From NCBI RefSeq assembly GCF_900102145.1, contig NZ_FNBC01000004.1:1-64000 (forward strand): a stretch of DNA of 64,000 nt, written 5' to 3'. Positions within the stretch are counted from its first letter, which is position 1; the number at the start of each line of letters is the position of its first letter. The position numbers and the translations under genes are program-made. The notes below the pieces were generated by a model. The model worked only from the letters and a program-made list of their open reading frames with translations, was not told the DNA's origin and searched no databases. Shown piece by piece: positions 34,200 through 43,862 of this stretch. The stretch comes from Thermus arciformis (GTDB taxonomy: Bacteria; Deinococcota; Deinococci; Deinococcales; Thermaceae).

Positions 34200-34230
34200 C
34201 CTTGGCCGGCCAAGGCCGAAGGGCATTATA
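34200..34230 (-). promoter_or_regulatory. sucCD promoter -10 and leader palindrome
   Basis: On the minus strand a consensus TATAAT (34230-34225) is followed by a perfect 16-bp palindrome CCTTGGCCGGCCAAGG (34215-34200) whose 3' arm runs into the Shine-Dalgarno AAGGAGG. In RNA the palindrome could pair between two transcripts or fold poorly (no loop), so it may be a DNA operator or affect ribosome access. No clear -35. Confidence 0.5.
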
Positions 34231-34256
34231 CCCTGGTCCCAGGGAGGCTAAGGCCT

Positions 34257-34262
34257 TAAAGT
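34257..34262 (+). promoter_or_regulatory. Possible -10 box TAAAGT for the small membrane protein gene
   Basis: TAAAGT lies 21 nt before GTG 34284, with the Shine-Dalgarno AAAGGAGG in between. Weak evidence. Confidence 0.3.
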
Positions 34263-34283
34263 GAGGAAATAAAGGAGGCCTTT

Positions 34284-34877
34284 GTGGAAAAAGGCAACAG
34301 CGCTTTGGCCCTAGGGGCGGCCCTCGTCCTTTTGGGCCTTTTGCTCCTCCTGCAGGCTCTGGGGTTCGCCGTGGGCCAGGCGGTTTTAGGCCTCGTGGCC
34401 TTGGGGGCGGGCGGAGGATTTTTGGTGGCCCGCGGGCAGAACCCGGGTCTTTGGTGGGCCCTGATCCCCGGATTTGCCCTTTTGGGCCTTGGGGGGGCGT
34501 TGCTCCTCCAGGGTCCCCTAGGCGGGGTGCTCTTTTTCCTGGGGCTAGGGGCGGGCTTTTGGGCGGTCTTTTTTCTCCATCGCGAGCACTGGTGGGCGGT
34601 GATCCCGGGAGGGGTTTTGACCACCTTGGCCCTGGTGGCCTTCGCGGAGGCGGTGTGGCCTAGGGTGGAGGCCGGGGGGCTTCTCTTCCTGGGCCTCTCC
34701 CTCACCTTCGGTTTCCTTTACTTCCTGGGCCACCGCTGGGCCCTGTGGCCTGCGTTAGGGGTGTTGGTGCCCTTGGCCTTAGCCCTCGAGCCCCTGAGGG
34801 AGTTATGGGCCTACGCCTTTCCCCTGGCCTTGGTGGCCCTGGGGCTTTACCTGATCTGGCGGGCTAGGCCTCGCTAG
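34284..34877 (+). CDS. Small multi-pass membrane protein, unknown function
   Basis: 197 residues from GTG 34284 after AAAGGAGG. Six to seven hydrophobic segments and few charges: NSALALGAALVLLGLLLLL, AVLGLVALGAGGGFLVA, LIPGFALLGLGGALLLQG, FFLGLGAGFWAVFF, and so on. Gly-rich repeats with a phase of about 27 residues suggest pairs of helices. No family recognised. Divergent from sucC; its last 14 nt overlap the convergent PIN-domain gene. Confidence 0.75.
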   Translation: MEKGNSALALGAALVLLGLLLLLQALGFAVGQAVLGLVALGAGGGFLVARGQNPGLWWALIPGFALLGLGGALLLQGPLGGVLFFLGLGAGFWAVFFLHREHWWAVIPGGVLTTLALVAFAEAVWPRVEAGGLLFLGLSLTFGFLYFLGHRWALWPALGVLVPLALALEPLRELWAYAFPLALVALGLYLIWRARPR

Positions 34878-35871
34878 CGGGCCGGGCGAAGAAGAGACGG
34901 CCCACCTGGGTCTGGATGGCCTGGGTTACCACCACCTCAATCTCCTGCCCCCGGTAGCGGCTCCCCCCGTCCACCACCACCATGGAGCCGTCCTCCAGGT
35001 AGCCCACCCCCTGGTGGGGCTCCTTCCCCTCCTTGAGGACCAAAAGCTTCAGGGTGTCCCCCACCTGGAGCTGGGGCCTCAAGGCCTGGGCCAGGGCCTG
35101 GACGGAGAGGGCCTTCACCCCGTAGATCCGGGCCATCTGCAGGAGGGCCAGGTCGTTCGTCACCAAAGCCGCCCCCAGCTCCCGGGCGAGGAAGAGGAGC
35201 TTTTCGTCCACCGTCTCCCCCTTGGGGGCCTCCTCCAGCACCTCCAGGGGCAGGTGCTCCTTGAGCCTCTCCAGGGCCTCGAGGCCCCGCCTCCCCTTGG
35301 CCCGCCTTAGGGGGTCTTGGCTGTCGGCGAAGTGCTGGAGCTCCTTCAGGACGAAGTGGGGCACGTAGAGGGGGCCTTCCAGAAAGCCCGTGGCCGCCAC
35401 CTCGGCGAGGCGCCCGTCCACCAGGACGCTGGTGTCCAGCACCTTGCCCCCCTGGGGGCGGCGCTCCTTTTGGGGCGGGCGGAGGTACTCCTTGTACCCC
35501 AGGGCCAGGTAGGAGAAGAGCCCCGCCAGGAAGAGGGCCAGGAGGAGGCTGTGGTGGGGGCCGAAGCCCGGCACCTGGGAGAGGAGGGTGGTGAGGAGCA
35601 CGGTGAGGAGGAGGCCCAAGGTGGCCCCCAGGGTGAGGGCCACGGGCACCTCGGGGGGGAGGGCCCGCACGCGGGCGAGGGCCCTTTCCAAGAGGGCCTC
35701 CAGCCTGGGGGCCAGGAGGACCCCGCCCAGGAAGCCCGCCACGGCCAGGTAGAGCCGGTTCAGGGAGAGGAAGCCGGCGGAGCGGGGAAGAAGCCCCAGG
35801 CCCTCCAGGGCCACCGCGCCCTGGTAGCCCAAGAAGGCGAAGAGAAGGTAGAGGAGAAGGCGTCCCGTCAT
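34864..35871 (-). CDS. Membrane-anchored PIN-TRAM domain protein (YacL-like)
   Basis: 335 residues. Four hydrophobic segments in the first 125 residues, then a PIN nuclease domain: [13 protein letters not shown] (first acidic residues), [12 protein letters not shown] (Glu), TNDLAL (Asp) give the acidic cluster. The C-terminal 70 residues ([19 protein letters not shown]) form a TRAM domain, which binds RNA. This membrane-PIN-TRAM layout is the YacL family, common in Gram-positives and Thermus; probably a ribonuclease, targets unknown. Its ATG overlaps the radA stop (ATGA), so it is co-translated with radA. Confidence 0.9.
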   Translation of the reverse strand: MTGRLLLYLLFAFLGYQGAVALEGLGLLPRSAGFLSLNRLYLAVAGFLGGVLLAPRLEALLERALARVRALPPEVPVALTLGATLGLLLTVLLTTLLSQVPGFGPHHSLLLALFLAGLFSYLALGYKEYLRPPQKERRPQGGKVLDTSVLVDGRLAEVAATGFLEGPLYVPHFVLKELQHFADSQDPLRRAKGRRGLEALERLKEHLPLEVLEEAPKGETVDEKLLFLARELGAALVTNDLALLQMARIYGVKALSVQALAQALRPQLQVGDTLKLLVLKEGKEPHQGVGYLEDGSMVVVDGGSRYRGQEIEVVVTQAIQTQVGRLFFARPASEA

Positions 35872-37145
35872 CCTAGGTACCGCTCCACCGCTTCCCCCAG
35901 GCTTTTGGTGTTCCCGGGGTGCAGGAAGCGGGCGAAGCCCGCCCGCTTCCCCTCCCTAAGCCGCCTTTCCAGGCCGGTGACGCTCCGCACCTCCCCCAAA
36001 AGCCCCACCTCGCCCACGGCCGCCAGGTCCTGGGGTAAGGGCCTTCCCACCACCGCAGAATACACCGCCAGGGCCACGGCCAGGTCCAGCCCCGGGTCCA
36101 AGACCCTAAGCCCCCCCGCCAGGTTCACGTAGACGTCCAGGTTGGCGAGGGGCAGGCCGAGCCGCCTTTCCAACACCGCCAAGACCATGTCCACCCGCCT
36201 CCCGTCCAGCCCCTGGACCACCCGGCGGGGGGCGGGGAAGGGGGTCTTGGCGGCCAGGGCCTGGACCTCGAGGGCCAAGGCCCTTTCCCCGGCCAGGGCC
36301 AGGGCGATGGCGCTTCCCGGCACCCCAAGGGGCCTTTCCAGGAGGAAGGCCTCCGAGGGGTTTTGCACCTCCAAAAGCCCCTCTTCTTCCATCCGGAAGA
36401 CCCCGAGCTCCCCCACGGGGCCGAAGCGGTTCTTGGCGCTCCTCAGGACCCGGTAGACCCCGGCGGTCTCCAGGTAGAGGGTGGCGTCCACGGCGTGCTC
36501 CACGCTCTTGGGCCCCGCCACCACCCCCTCCTTGGTCACGTGCCCCACCAGGACCACGGCGGCCCCGCTCTCCTTGGCGAAGCGGACGAAGGCGGAGGTG
36601 GCCTCCCGCACCGCCACCAGGCTTCCCGGGCTCCCTCCGGCCTCTATGGTCTGCACGGAGTCCACGAAAAGGGCCTCAGGCGGGGAGGCCTCCAGGAAGG
36701 GGAGGAGGGAGTCTAAGCGCGTCTCCCGGAGGAGAAGGAGGTCCTTCACCCCAAGCCGCCGGGCCCGGAGCTTGATCTGGGCTGGGGACTCCTCCCCCGC
36801 CAGGTAGTAGACCCTTTGGGGCATCCTCCGGGCCATCTCCAGGAGGAGGGTGCTCTTGCCCACCCCGGGCTCCCCGCCCAGGAGGACCACCTCCCCCGGC
36901 ACGAACCCCCCGCCCAGGACCCGGTCCACCTCGGAAAGCCCCGAGGAGAAGCGCCGCTCCTCCCCTTCGTCCACCTGGGCGAGGGAAAGGAGGGCGGGGG
37001 AAGGCCCCGGCGCCTCCTTCCGGGCTTGGGGAGCGGCCTCCTGGAAGCTTCCCCAGGCCCCGCACCCCGGGCAGCGCCCCAGGGGTTTGGGGGTGCGGTA
37101 GCCGCACTCCACGCAGACGTAGCTCGCCTTCTCCTGCCGCCTCAC
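35868..37145 (-). CDS. radA: DNA repair protein RadA/Sms
   Basis: 425 residues from GTG 37145. A hexameric helicase that drives branch migration in recombination and natural transformation. Zinc finger [18 protein letters not shown] (two CxxC pairs) at 11-28, RecA-like core with Walker [11 protein letters not shown] near 88, the RadA KNRFG motif ([15 protein letters not shown]), and a C-terminal Lon-protease-like domain with inactive site. Follows clpC with a 13-nt gap, part of a clpC-radA-PIN operon similar to that in many Gram-positives. Confidence 0.95.
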   Translation of the reverse strand: MRRQEKASYVCVECGYRTPKPLGRCPGCGAWGSFQEAAPQARKEAPGPSPALLSLAQVDEGEERRFSSGLSEVDRVLGGGFVPGEVVLLGGEPGVGKSTLLLEMARRMPQRVYYLAGEESPAQIKLRARRLGVKDLLLLRETRLDSLLPFLEASPPEALFVDSVQTIEAGGSPGSLVAVREATSAFVRFAKESGAAVVLVGHVTKEGVVAGPKSVEHAVDATLYLETAGVYRVLRSAKNRFGPVGELGVFRMEEEGLLEVQNPSEAFLLERPLGVPGSAIALALAGERALALEVQALAAKTPFPAPRRVVQGLDGRRVDMVLAVLERRLGLPLANLDVYVNLAGGLRVLDPGLDLAVALAVYSAVVGRPLPQDLAAVGEVGLLGEVRSVTGLERRLREGKRAGFARFLHPGNTKSLGEAVERYLG

Positions 37146-37158
37146 GCCGGGGGCGCAC

Positions 37159-39363
37159 CTACACCAGGAACTCCTCCGCCTCGTGGAAGGCCAGGTGCCC
37201 GTCCTCCACGCTCACGTAGAGGCGGCCCGCCGGCTTCTTGAGGAGGGCCAGGGAGAGGGGGTCTTCAATGCGCTCGCGGATGACCCCGCGGATGGCCCGG
37301 GCGCTTCCCGTCTTGGGGGCCTGGGCCACCACGAAGTGGGCCACCTCGGGGGCGAAGGCCACCTCAATGTCCCGGCTCCGCAGCTCCTTCTGGATCTCGT
37401 CCAGCATGAGCCGGGCCACCTGCACCAGCTCCTCCTCGGTGAGGGGGCGGAAGCGGATGACCTCGTCCAGGCGGTCCAGGAACTCGGGGGTGAAAAGGGC
37501 CTTGAGGGGGGACTCCGTGTCCACCTCCTTGGAGGTGAAGCCGATGGCGGGGCCCACGTTGTAGCCGGTGTTGGAGGTCATGATGAGGATGACCCGGCGG
37601 AAGTCCACGGTGCGGCCCATGCCGTCGGTGAGGCGCCCCTCGTCCAGCACCTGGAGGAAGGTGTTGTAGATGTCGGGGTGGGCCTTCTCAATCTCGTCCA
37701 GGAGGACCACGCTGAAGGGCTGGCGGCGCACGGCCTCCGTGAGGCGGCCCCCCTGCTCGTAGCCCACGTACCCCGGCGGGGCCCCGATGAGCTTGGAGAT
37801 GGAGTGGGGCTCCTGGAACTCGGACATATCAAAGCGGATGAGGGCCCGCTCGGAGCCAAAGAGGACCTCGGCCAGGGCCTTGGCGAGCTGGGTCTTGCCC
37901 ACGCCGCTTTGTCCCACGAAGAGGAAGCTCGCCGCCACCCGGGTCCTTCCCCCGAGGCCCACCCGGGCCCGGCGGAGGGCGCTCGCCAGGGCGCGGATGG
38001 CCTCCTCCTGGCCCACCACCCGCTTCCTCAGCTCCTCCTCCAGGTGCATGAGCCTCTCGTCGTCCTTGTCGTCCACGTAGACCCCGCCCCAGGAGTCCAC
38101 CACCGCCTCAATGTCCTCCCGGGTGACGATGGGGGTGCCGTCCTCCTCCTCGGCCACGGGGAGGCCCAAGGAGGCGTTCAGGCGCACCCTCGAGGCCGCC
38201 TCGTCAATGAGGTCAATGGCCTTGTCGGGGAAGTTGCGCCCGGGAAGGGAGCGGATCCCGATCTTCACGGAGAGCTCCAGGATCTCGTCGGGGATGATCA
38301 CCCCGTGGTGGGCCTCGTACCGGGGGCGGAGGCCCTTGAGGATCTCCAGGGTCTCCTCCGGGGAGGGCTCGAGGACGATCACCGGCTGGAAGCGCCGTTC
38401 CAGGGCGGCGTCCTTCTCTATGTAGCGGTGGTACTCCCCGGTGGTGGTGGCCCCGATGACCTGGATCTCCCCCCGGGCCAGGGCGGGCTTCAGGATGTTG
38501 GCGGCGTCCAGGGTGCCCTCGGCCCCCCCGGCCCCGATCAGGGTGTGGAGCTCGTCAATGAAGGCGATGACCTTGGCGTTCTTGAGCTCCTCAATGATCT
38601 GGCGCAGGCGCTCCTCAAACTCCCCCCGGTACTTGGTGCCCGCCACCACCCCGGCGAGGTCAATGGCCACCACCCGGGCCCCCTTGAGGATGGGGGGCAC
38701 CCGGCCCTCCACGATGGCCTGGGCCAGGCCCTCCACGATGGCCGTCTTGCCCACCCCTGGGTCGCCGATGAGCACGGGGTTGTTCTTGGTGCGCCGGGCG
38801 AGGATCTGGATCACCCGGTTGATCTCCTCCTGGCGGCCGATCACCGGGTCCAGCTTCCCCTCCCGGGCCTCCTTGGTGAGGTCGCGGCCGTATTCGTCCA
38901 GGAAGGGGGTGTTCACGGGCTTTTCCCGCTCGCGCCCCTCGGCCATGGCCAGGATGCGCCAGCGGATGGCGTCCACGTCCTTGGCGAAGTGGCTGAGGAT
39001 GCGGTAGGCGATCCCGTCCCCCTCGCGGATGATGCCCAGGAGGATGTGCTCCGTGCCGATGACAGAAGCCCCCATGTTGCGGGCCTCGGCGCTGGCGAGC
39101 TCCATTACCCTCCGGGCCCTCGGGGTGATGGCCGGGGGCTCCCCGGTGCGGCTCCCCTCGCCCCGGCCCACCAGCTCCTCCACCATGCGGCGCATGGCCT
39201 CGAGGCTCGCCCCGTACTCCTGGAGGATGCGGGCCGCCGTACCCCCCTCGCGCATCAGGCCCAGGAGGAGGTGCTCTGGGCCGATCATGGAGTGGCCTAA
39301 ACGGCTCCCCTCCTCCCTTGCGTAGTGGAAAACCAGCCTGGCGCGATCGTCGTACCTGTTCAT
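37159..39363 (-). CDS. clpC: ClpC-type AAA+ ATPase without the middle domain
   Basis: 734 residues. N-terminal double Clp repeat (1-140: [27 protein letters not shown]), first AAA module with [13 protein letters not shown], second with [13 protein letters not shown] and [12 protein letters not shown]. ClpC proteins normally carry a coiled-coil middle (M) domain with a UVR motif between the modules, needed for adaptors such as MecA; here [11 protein letters not shown] passes almost directly to the second module, and the protein is about 80-100 residues shorter than usual. An IGF tripeptide (GPAIGFTSK) at the ClpP-docking loop suggests it still feeds ClpP. -10 TAGAAT at 39387-39382 and a GGGGAG ribosome site. 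Confidence 0.9.
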   Translation of the reverse strand: MNRYDDRARLVFHYAREEGSRLGHSMIGPEHLLLGLMREGGTAARILQEYGASLEAMRRMVEELVGRGEGSRTGEPPAITPRARRVMELASAEARNMGASVIGTEHILLGIIREGDGIAYRILSHFAKDVDAIRWRILAMAEGREREKPVNTPFLDEYGRDLTKEAREGKLDPVIGRQEEINRVIQILARRTKNNPVLIGDPGVGKTAIVEGLAQAIVEGRVPPILKGARVVAIDLAGVVAGTKYRGEFEERLRQIIEELKNAKVIAFIDELHTLIGAGGAEGTLDAANILKPALARGEIQVIGATTTGEYHRYIEKDAALERRFQPVIVLEPSPEETLEILKGLRPRYEAHHGVIIPDEILELSVKIGIRSLPGRNFPDKAIDLIDEAASRVRLNASLGLPVAEEEDGTPIVTREDIEAVVDSWGGVYVDDKDDERLMHLEEELRKRVVGQEEAIRALASALRRARVGLGGRTRVAASFLFVGQSGVGKTQLAKALAEVLFGSERALIRFDMSEFQEPHSISKLIGAPPGYVGYEQGGRLTEAVRRQPFSVVLLDEIEKAHPDIYNTFLQVLDEGRLTDGMGRTVDFRRVILIMTSNTGYNVGPAIGFTSKEVDTESPLKALFTPEFLDRLDEVIRFRPLTEEELVQVARLMLDEIQKELRSRDIEVAFAPEVAHFVVAQAPKTGSARAIRGVIRERIEDPLSLALLKKPAGRLYVSVEDGHLAFHEAEEFLV

Positions 39364-39381
39364 GCTCCCCTCGTCACCTAT

Positions 39382-39387
39382 TCTAGC
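39382..39387 (-). promoter_or_regulatory. -10 box TAGAAT for the clpC operon
   Basis: The minus-strand TAGAAT (bases 39387-39382) is followed by a leader of about 18 nt containing GAGGGGAGC before ATG 39363. No clear CIRCE or CtsR-type repeat was found. Confidence 0.5.
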
Positions 39388-39460
39388 CTAAGGCCCCTCC
39401 CCTTGGGGGTTTATGCCCGGGCTCACCTTAGGCCCCATCGGTTAAGATGCCCTCTAACCG

Positions 39461-39474
39461 GGGGGCTCGCCCCC
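39461..39474 (+). promoter_or_regulatory. Small GC hairpin in the glyS leader
   Basis: GGGGGC and GCCCCC arms just upstream of the glyS ribosome site GGGGAGG, with GGTTA...TAACC arms around the region before it (39440-39459). Possibly a leader structure; no T-box features are seen. Confidence 0.25.
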
Positions 39475-39488
39475 TTTGGGGAGGAAGC

Positions 39489-41009
<1,521 letters not shown>

Positions 41010-41043
41010 GCTGGAGGAACGATCCGTTTTTGAGGGACCCGAA

Positions 41044-41241
41044 GTGGCGCAAAACCGGAAGCACTGGAAGGAGGTTCTGGCTCAGCTGGAGGCGCGCATA
41101 GAGGAGCATTGGCGGAAGATCCGGGAAGAGGAAGCTAGACCTCAACCCAACTGGGGCGTCATCGCCCACTGGGAGCGGGAGATCCGGTCATGGGAAAGAA
41201 GAAGGGAACGCATCTTACGGCGCCTAGGCAGGAGGTCCTAG
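41044..41241 (+). CDS. Tiny basic helical protein
   Basis: 65 residues from GTG 41044. Almost entirely helical and strongly basic (18 Arg/Lys against 11 acidic, net about +7), with a C-terminal Arg cluster ([16 protein letters not shown]). Four Trp. It overlaps the next tiny gene by 52 nt in another frame. The ribosome site is weak. No family recognised. Probably real because the codon bias is Thermus-like in this frame and the pair forms a tightly packed unit with asd. Confidence 0.5.
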   Translation: MAQNRKHWKEVLAQLEARIEEHWRKIREEEARPQPNWGVIAHWEREIRSWERRRERILRRLGRRS

Positions 41242-41426
41242 GCATCCCCGAGCCGATCTGGCGGGAGCTTTGGGAAGAGGTAGAGCGGGCACGGGCGCTC
41301 TACCAGGAGATGCAGGTGGCCCCTTCCCGCGAGCTGGAGCGGGAACTCTTTGGCGCCTTGACCCACCTGGTGGGCCACGTGAGCGCCATGTGGGAAGAGG
41401 CCGAGTTTCTAGAGGAGGACGCATGA
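41190..41426 (+). CDS. Tiny acidic helical protein
   Basis: 78 residues from ATG 41190 (GGGAGATCC upstream). Acidic (16 acidic, 9 basic, net about -7), mostly helical after a basic MGKKKGTH start. The stop overlaps the asd start codon (ATGA), so it is coupled to asd. The net charge mirrors that of the overlapping upstream protein, so the two may form a complex. No family recognised. Confidence 0.55.
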   Translation: MGKKKGTHLTAPRQEVLGIPEPIWRELWEEVERARALYQEMQVAPSRELERELFGALTHLVGHVSAMWEEAEFLEEDA

Positions 41427-42418
41427 GGGTGGCCGTGGTGGGGGCCACGGGGGCCGTGGGGCGGGAGATCCTCAAGGTCCTCGAGGCCCGAAACTTTCCC
41501 CTAAGCGACCTCAGGCTCTACGCCTCCCCCCGCTCCGCCGGGGTGCGCCTCGCTTTTAGGGGCGAGGAGATCCCCGTGGAGCCCCTGCCCGAGGGGCCTT
41601 TGCCTGTAGACCTCGTCCTGGCGAGCGCCGGGGGGGCGCTTTCCAAGGCCAAGGCCTTGGTCTGGGCGGAGGGCGGGGCCCTGGTGGTGGACAACTCCAG
41701 CGCCTGGCGCTACGAGCCCTGGGTGCCCCTGGTGGTGCCCGAGGTGAACCGGGAGAAGATCTTCCAGCACCGGGGGATCATCGCCAACCCCAACTGCACC
41801 ACGGCCATCCTGGCCATGGCCCTTTGGCCCCTGCACCGGGCCTTTCAGGCCAAGCGGGTCATCGTGGCCACCTACCAGGCGGCTTCCGGGGCCGGGGCCA
41901 AGGCCATGGAGGAGCTCCTTACCGAGACCCACCGCTTCCTCCACGGGGAGGCCCCCAAGGCCGAGGCCTTCGCCCACCCCCTCCCCTTCAACGTCATCCC
42001 CCACATTGACGCCTTCCAGGAAAACGGCTACACCCGCGAGGAGATGAAGGTGGTCTGGGAGACCCACAAGATCTTCGGGGACGACACCATTAGGATCAGC
42101 GCCACGGCGGTGCGGGTGCCCACTTTAAGGGCCCACGCCGAGGCGGTGAGCGTGGAGTTCGCCCGCCCCGTGACCCCGGAGGCGGCCCGGGAGGTCCTCA
42201 AGGAGGCCCCGGGGGTGGAGGTGGTGGACGAGCCCGGGGCCAAGCGCTACCCCATGCCCCTCACCGCAAGCGGCAAGTGGGACGTGGAGGTGGGGAGGAT
42301 CCGGAAAAGCCTCGCCTTTGAGAACGGCCTGGACTTCTTCGTGGTGGGGGACCAGCTCCTGAAGGGGGCCGCCCTAAACGCCGTGCAGATCGCCGAGGAG
42401 TGGCTTAAGGGCGCCTGA
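41423..42418 (+). CDS. asd: Aspartate-semialdehyde dehydrogenase
   Basis: 331 residues. Makes aspartate semialdehyde for lysine, threonine and methionine synthesis. NADP-binding [18 protein letters not shown] at the N-terminus, ANPNCTT with the catalytic Cys near residue 131, [15 protein letters not shown], and the phosphate-binding [16 protein letters not shown] (with the catalytic His region). Ribosome site AGAGGAGGAC. Its 3' end overlaps convergent tlyA by 14 nt. Confidence 0.95.
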   Translation: MRVAVVGATGAVGREILKVLEARNFPLSDLRLYASPRSAGVRLAFRGEEIPVEPLPEGPLPVDLVLASAGGALSKAKALVWAEGGALVVDNSSAWRYEPWVPLVVPEVNREKIFQHRGIIANPNCTTAILAMALWPLHRAFQAKRVIVATYQAASGAGAKAMEELLTETHRFLHGEAPKAEAFAHPLPFNVIPHIDAFQENGYTREEMKVVWETHKIFGDDTIRISATAVRVPTLRAHAEAVSVEFARPVTPEAAREVLKEAPGVEVVDEPGAKRYPMPLTASGKWDVEVGRIRKSLAFENGLDFFVVGDQLLKGAALNAVQIAEEWLKGA

Positions 42419-43112
42419 GCCAAAGCCAGTACTCCAGGTTCCCCTCCTTCCCCGGGAGGGGGCTTTCCGCTTCCCCCAGGGCCTGGAAGCCCAGGGCCAA
42501 GGCCTTTTCCCGCACCCGCCTTAGGGCCTCCCGCCGCTTCGCCTCCTCCCGCACCACCCCCTTGTGGGCCTTGGGCCCCAGCTCAAACTGAGGCTTCACC
42601 AGGACCAGGGCCTCTCCCCCAGGGCGCAGGAGCCCTAAGACCTTGGGGAGGAGGAGGGTGGAGGAGATGAAGGAAACGTCCATCACCACGAGGTCCACGG
42701 GCTCAGGCAGGACCAGGGTGCGGGCGTCCTCTTCCTCCAGGGCCACCACCCGGGGGTCTTCCCGGAGGCGGGGGTGGAGCTGGCCCTTGCCCACGTCCAC
42801 GGCGTAGACCCGCCTCGCCCCTCGCTCCAAAAGGACCTGCGTGAACCCCCCGGTGCCCGCCCCGAGGTCGGCGCACACCTTCCCCTCCACCGCCACGGGG
42901 AAGGCGGAAAGGGCCCCGAGGAGCTTGTAGGCCCCCCGGCCCACGTAGCGCTCCTCCTCCAAGAGCTCCACCCTGGCCCCTTCGGGCACGGGGTGGGCGG
43001 GCTTTTGCACCACCTTGCCCCCCACCCGCACCTTGCCCTCCTGGATCAGGCGCTTGGCCTTCTCCCGGCTTTCCACCAGGCCCCGTTCCACCAGGTAGCG
43101 GTCCAGGCGCAC
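42405..43112 (-). CDS. tlyA: TlyA-family rRNA 2'-O-methyltransferase (putative haemolysin annotation elsewhere)
   Basis: 235 residues from GTG 43112. S4 RNA-binding domain at 1-60 ([22 protein letters not shown]), then an RrmJ/FtsJ-like methyltransferase with SAM motif [15 protein letters not shown] and the K-D-K-E set ([30 protein letters not shown]). In mycobacteria TlyA methylates both 16S and 23S rRNA and sets capreomycin sensitivity. Leaderless: CATAAT lies 6 nt upstream on the minus strand, overlapping the divergent promoter. Confidence 0.9.
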   Translation of the reverse strand: MRLDRYLVERGLVESREKAKRLIQEGKVRVGGKVVQKPAHPVPEGARVELLEEERYVGRGAYKLLGALSAFPVAVEGKVCADLGAGTGGFTQVLLERGARRVYAVDVGKGQLHPRLREDPRVVALEEEDARTLVLPEPVDLVVMDVSFISSTLLLPKVLGLLRPGGEALVLVKPQFELGPKAHKGVVREEAKRREALRRVREKALALGFQALGEAESPLPGKEGNLEYWLWLRRP

Positions 43113-43129
43113 AAGGGTATTATGGGGGG
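43113..43129. promoter_or_regulatory. Overlapping back-to-back -10 boxes, tlyA / 43130 gene
   Basis: Only 17 bp separate the two divergent GTG start codons. Plus strand: TATTAT (43118-43123) then 6 nt to GTG 43130. Minus strand: CATAAT (43124-43119) then 6 nt to GTG 43112. The two -10 hexamers overlap almost completely. Confidence 0.6.
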
Positions 43130-43441
43130 GTGGCGCCCGACCTTTCCGGGACCTGGTACGTTTTGGAGGGAGACCCGGGGGAGCACCTGGTGGTGGAGGC
43201 CTTGGGGGAGAGGCTTTCCGGCATCTGGACCAGCCGGGAGCTGGCCGAGGCCTTCCTGGCCCACCACCCCCACCTGGGGATGCGGGTGAGCGCCTTGGAG
43301 GGCCGGGCCCTGAAGGAGGCCTTCTTGAGGGCCCTCGGGATGCTCCAGGTGGAGGCGGTCATGGTGGACTACCGCCCCGGGACCCACCGGGCGCAGGTGG
43401 CTAGGGTAAAGGACCTTCTGGAGGAGGTGCGGCGTGCGTAG
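43130..43441 (+). CDS. Small conserved-looking protein, unknown function
   Basis: 103 residues from GTG 43130. Mixed alpha/beta: SGTWYVLEGDPGEHLVVEAL and LSGIWTSRELAEAFLAHHP, then a C-terminal helix-strand pair. The arrangement recalls SseB-like domains, but I would not assign it. No signal peptide, so cytoplasmic. It is followed by a secreted protein gene overlapping by 8 nt. Confidence 0.6.
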   Translation: MAPDLSGTWYVLEGDPGEHLVVEALGERLSGIWTSRELAEAFLAHHPHLGMRVSALEGRALKEAFLRALGMLQVEAVMVDYRPGTHRAQVARVKDLLEEVRRA

Positions 43442-43862
43442 GCTTTTGGCGGCCCTTTTTCTGGTCTTGGCCTTCGGCGTGGCCCAGCGGGCCGAGCTCA
43501 GCGTGGGTAGCCCCTTCGGCCTCCAAGGGGGGGTGCGCTTCCCCCTCCTTCCCCTTCTCCTGGACGGGCGGGCCTACGGGGGGGTGGGCCTCGAGGCCTT
43601 GGGGGGAGGGGCGGACCTCCTCCTGAAGCTTCCCCTCACGGACCTCTACCTGGGCCTCGGGGCCTTCTACGGCACGGGCCCCGCCCTGAGCTACCCTCCG
43701 GACGGGCGGGGCCAAGGGGGGCTCAGGGCGGTCCTCGGCACCTGGCTCAACCTGCCTCTTCCCCTCCTCGGGGCTTACCTGGAAATCCACCCCACCTACT
43801 ACCTCGCCCCCACCCAGGGCTTCGGGGTGGGGGCGGCGGTGGGCCTGAGCGTGGGGCTTTAG
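43434..43862 (+). CDS. Small secreted beta-rich protein, probably outer-membrane associated
   Basis: 142 residues from GTG 43434, whose Shine-Dalgarno AGGAGGTG lies 43423-43430. Signal peptide MRRLLAALFLVLAFGVAQ, then alternating short hydrophobic strands with Gly turns (VGSPFGLQGGVRFPLL, YGGVGLEALGGGADLLLKL, YLGLGAFYGTG), looking like a small eight-stranded barrel. No family recognised. Ends 4 nt inside the convergent glnS gene. Confidence 0.7.
   Translation: MRRLLAALFLVLAFGVAQRAELSVGSPFGLQGGVRFPLLPLLLDGRAYGGVGLEALGGGADLLLKLPLTDLYLGLGAFYGTGPALSYPPDGRGQGGLRAVLGTWLNLPLPLLGAYLEIHPTYYLAPTQGFGVGAAVGLSVGL

Noticed and set aside
37183-39300. 705-codon open frame on the plus strand opposite clpC
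   Set aside because: Its product is a Gly/Val/Leu/His-rich non-protein-like sequence. It is open only because clpC has few A/T third positions, which removes stop codons from the opposite strand.
39387-39432. CCTAAGG/CCTTAGG inverted repeat between clpC and glyS as a heat-shock operator
   Set aside because: Arms of 7 bp are 32 bp apart and do not match CIRCE or CtsR sites; likely chance in a C-rich spacer.
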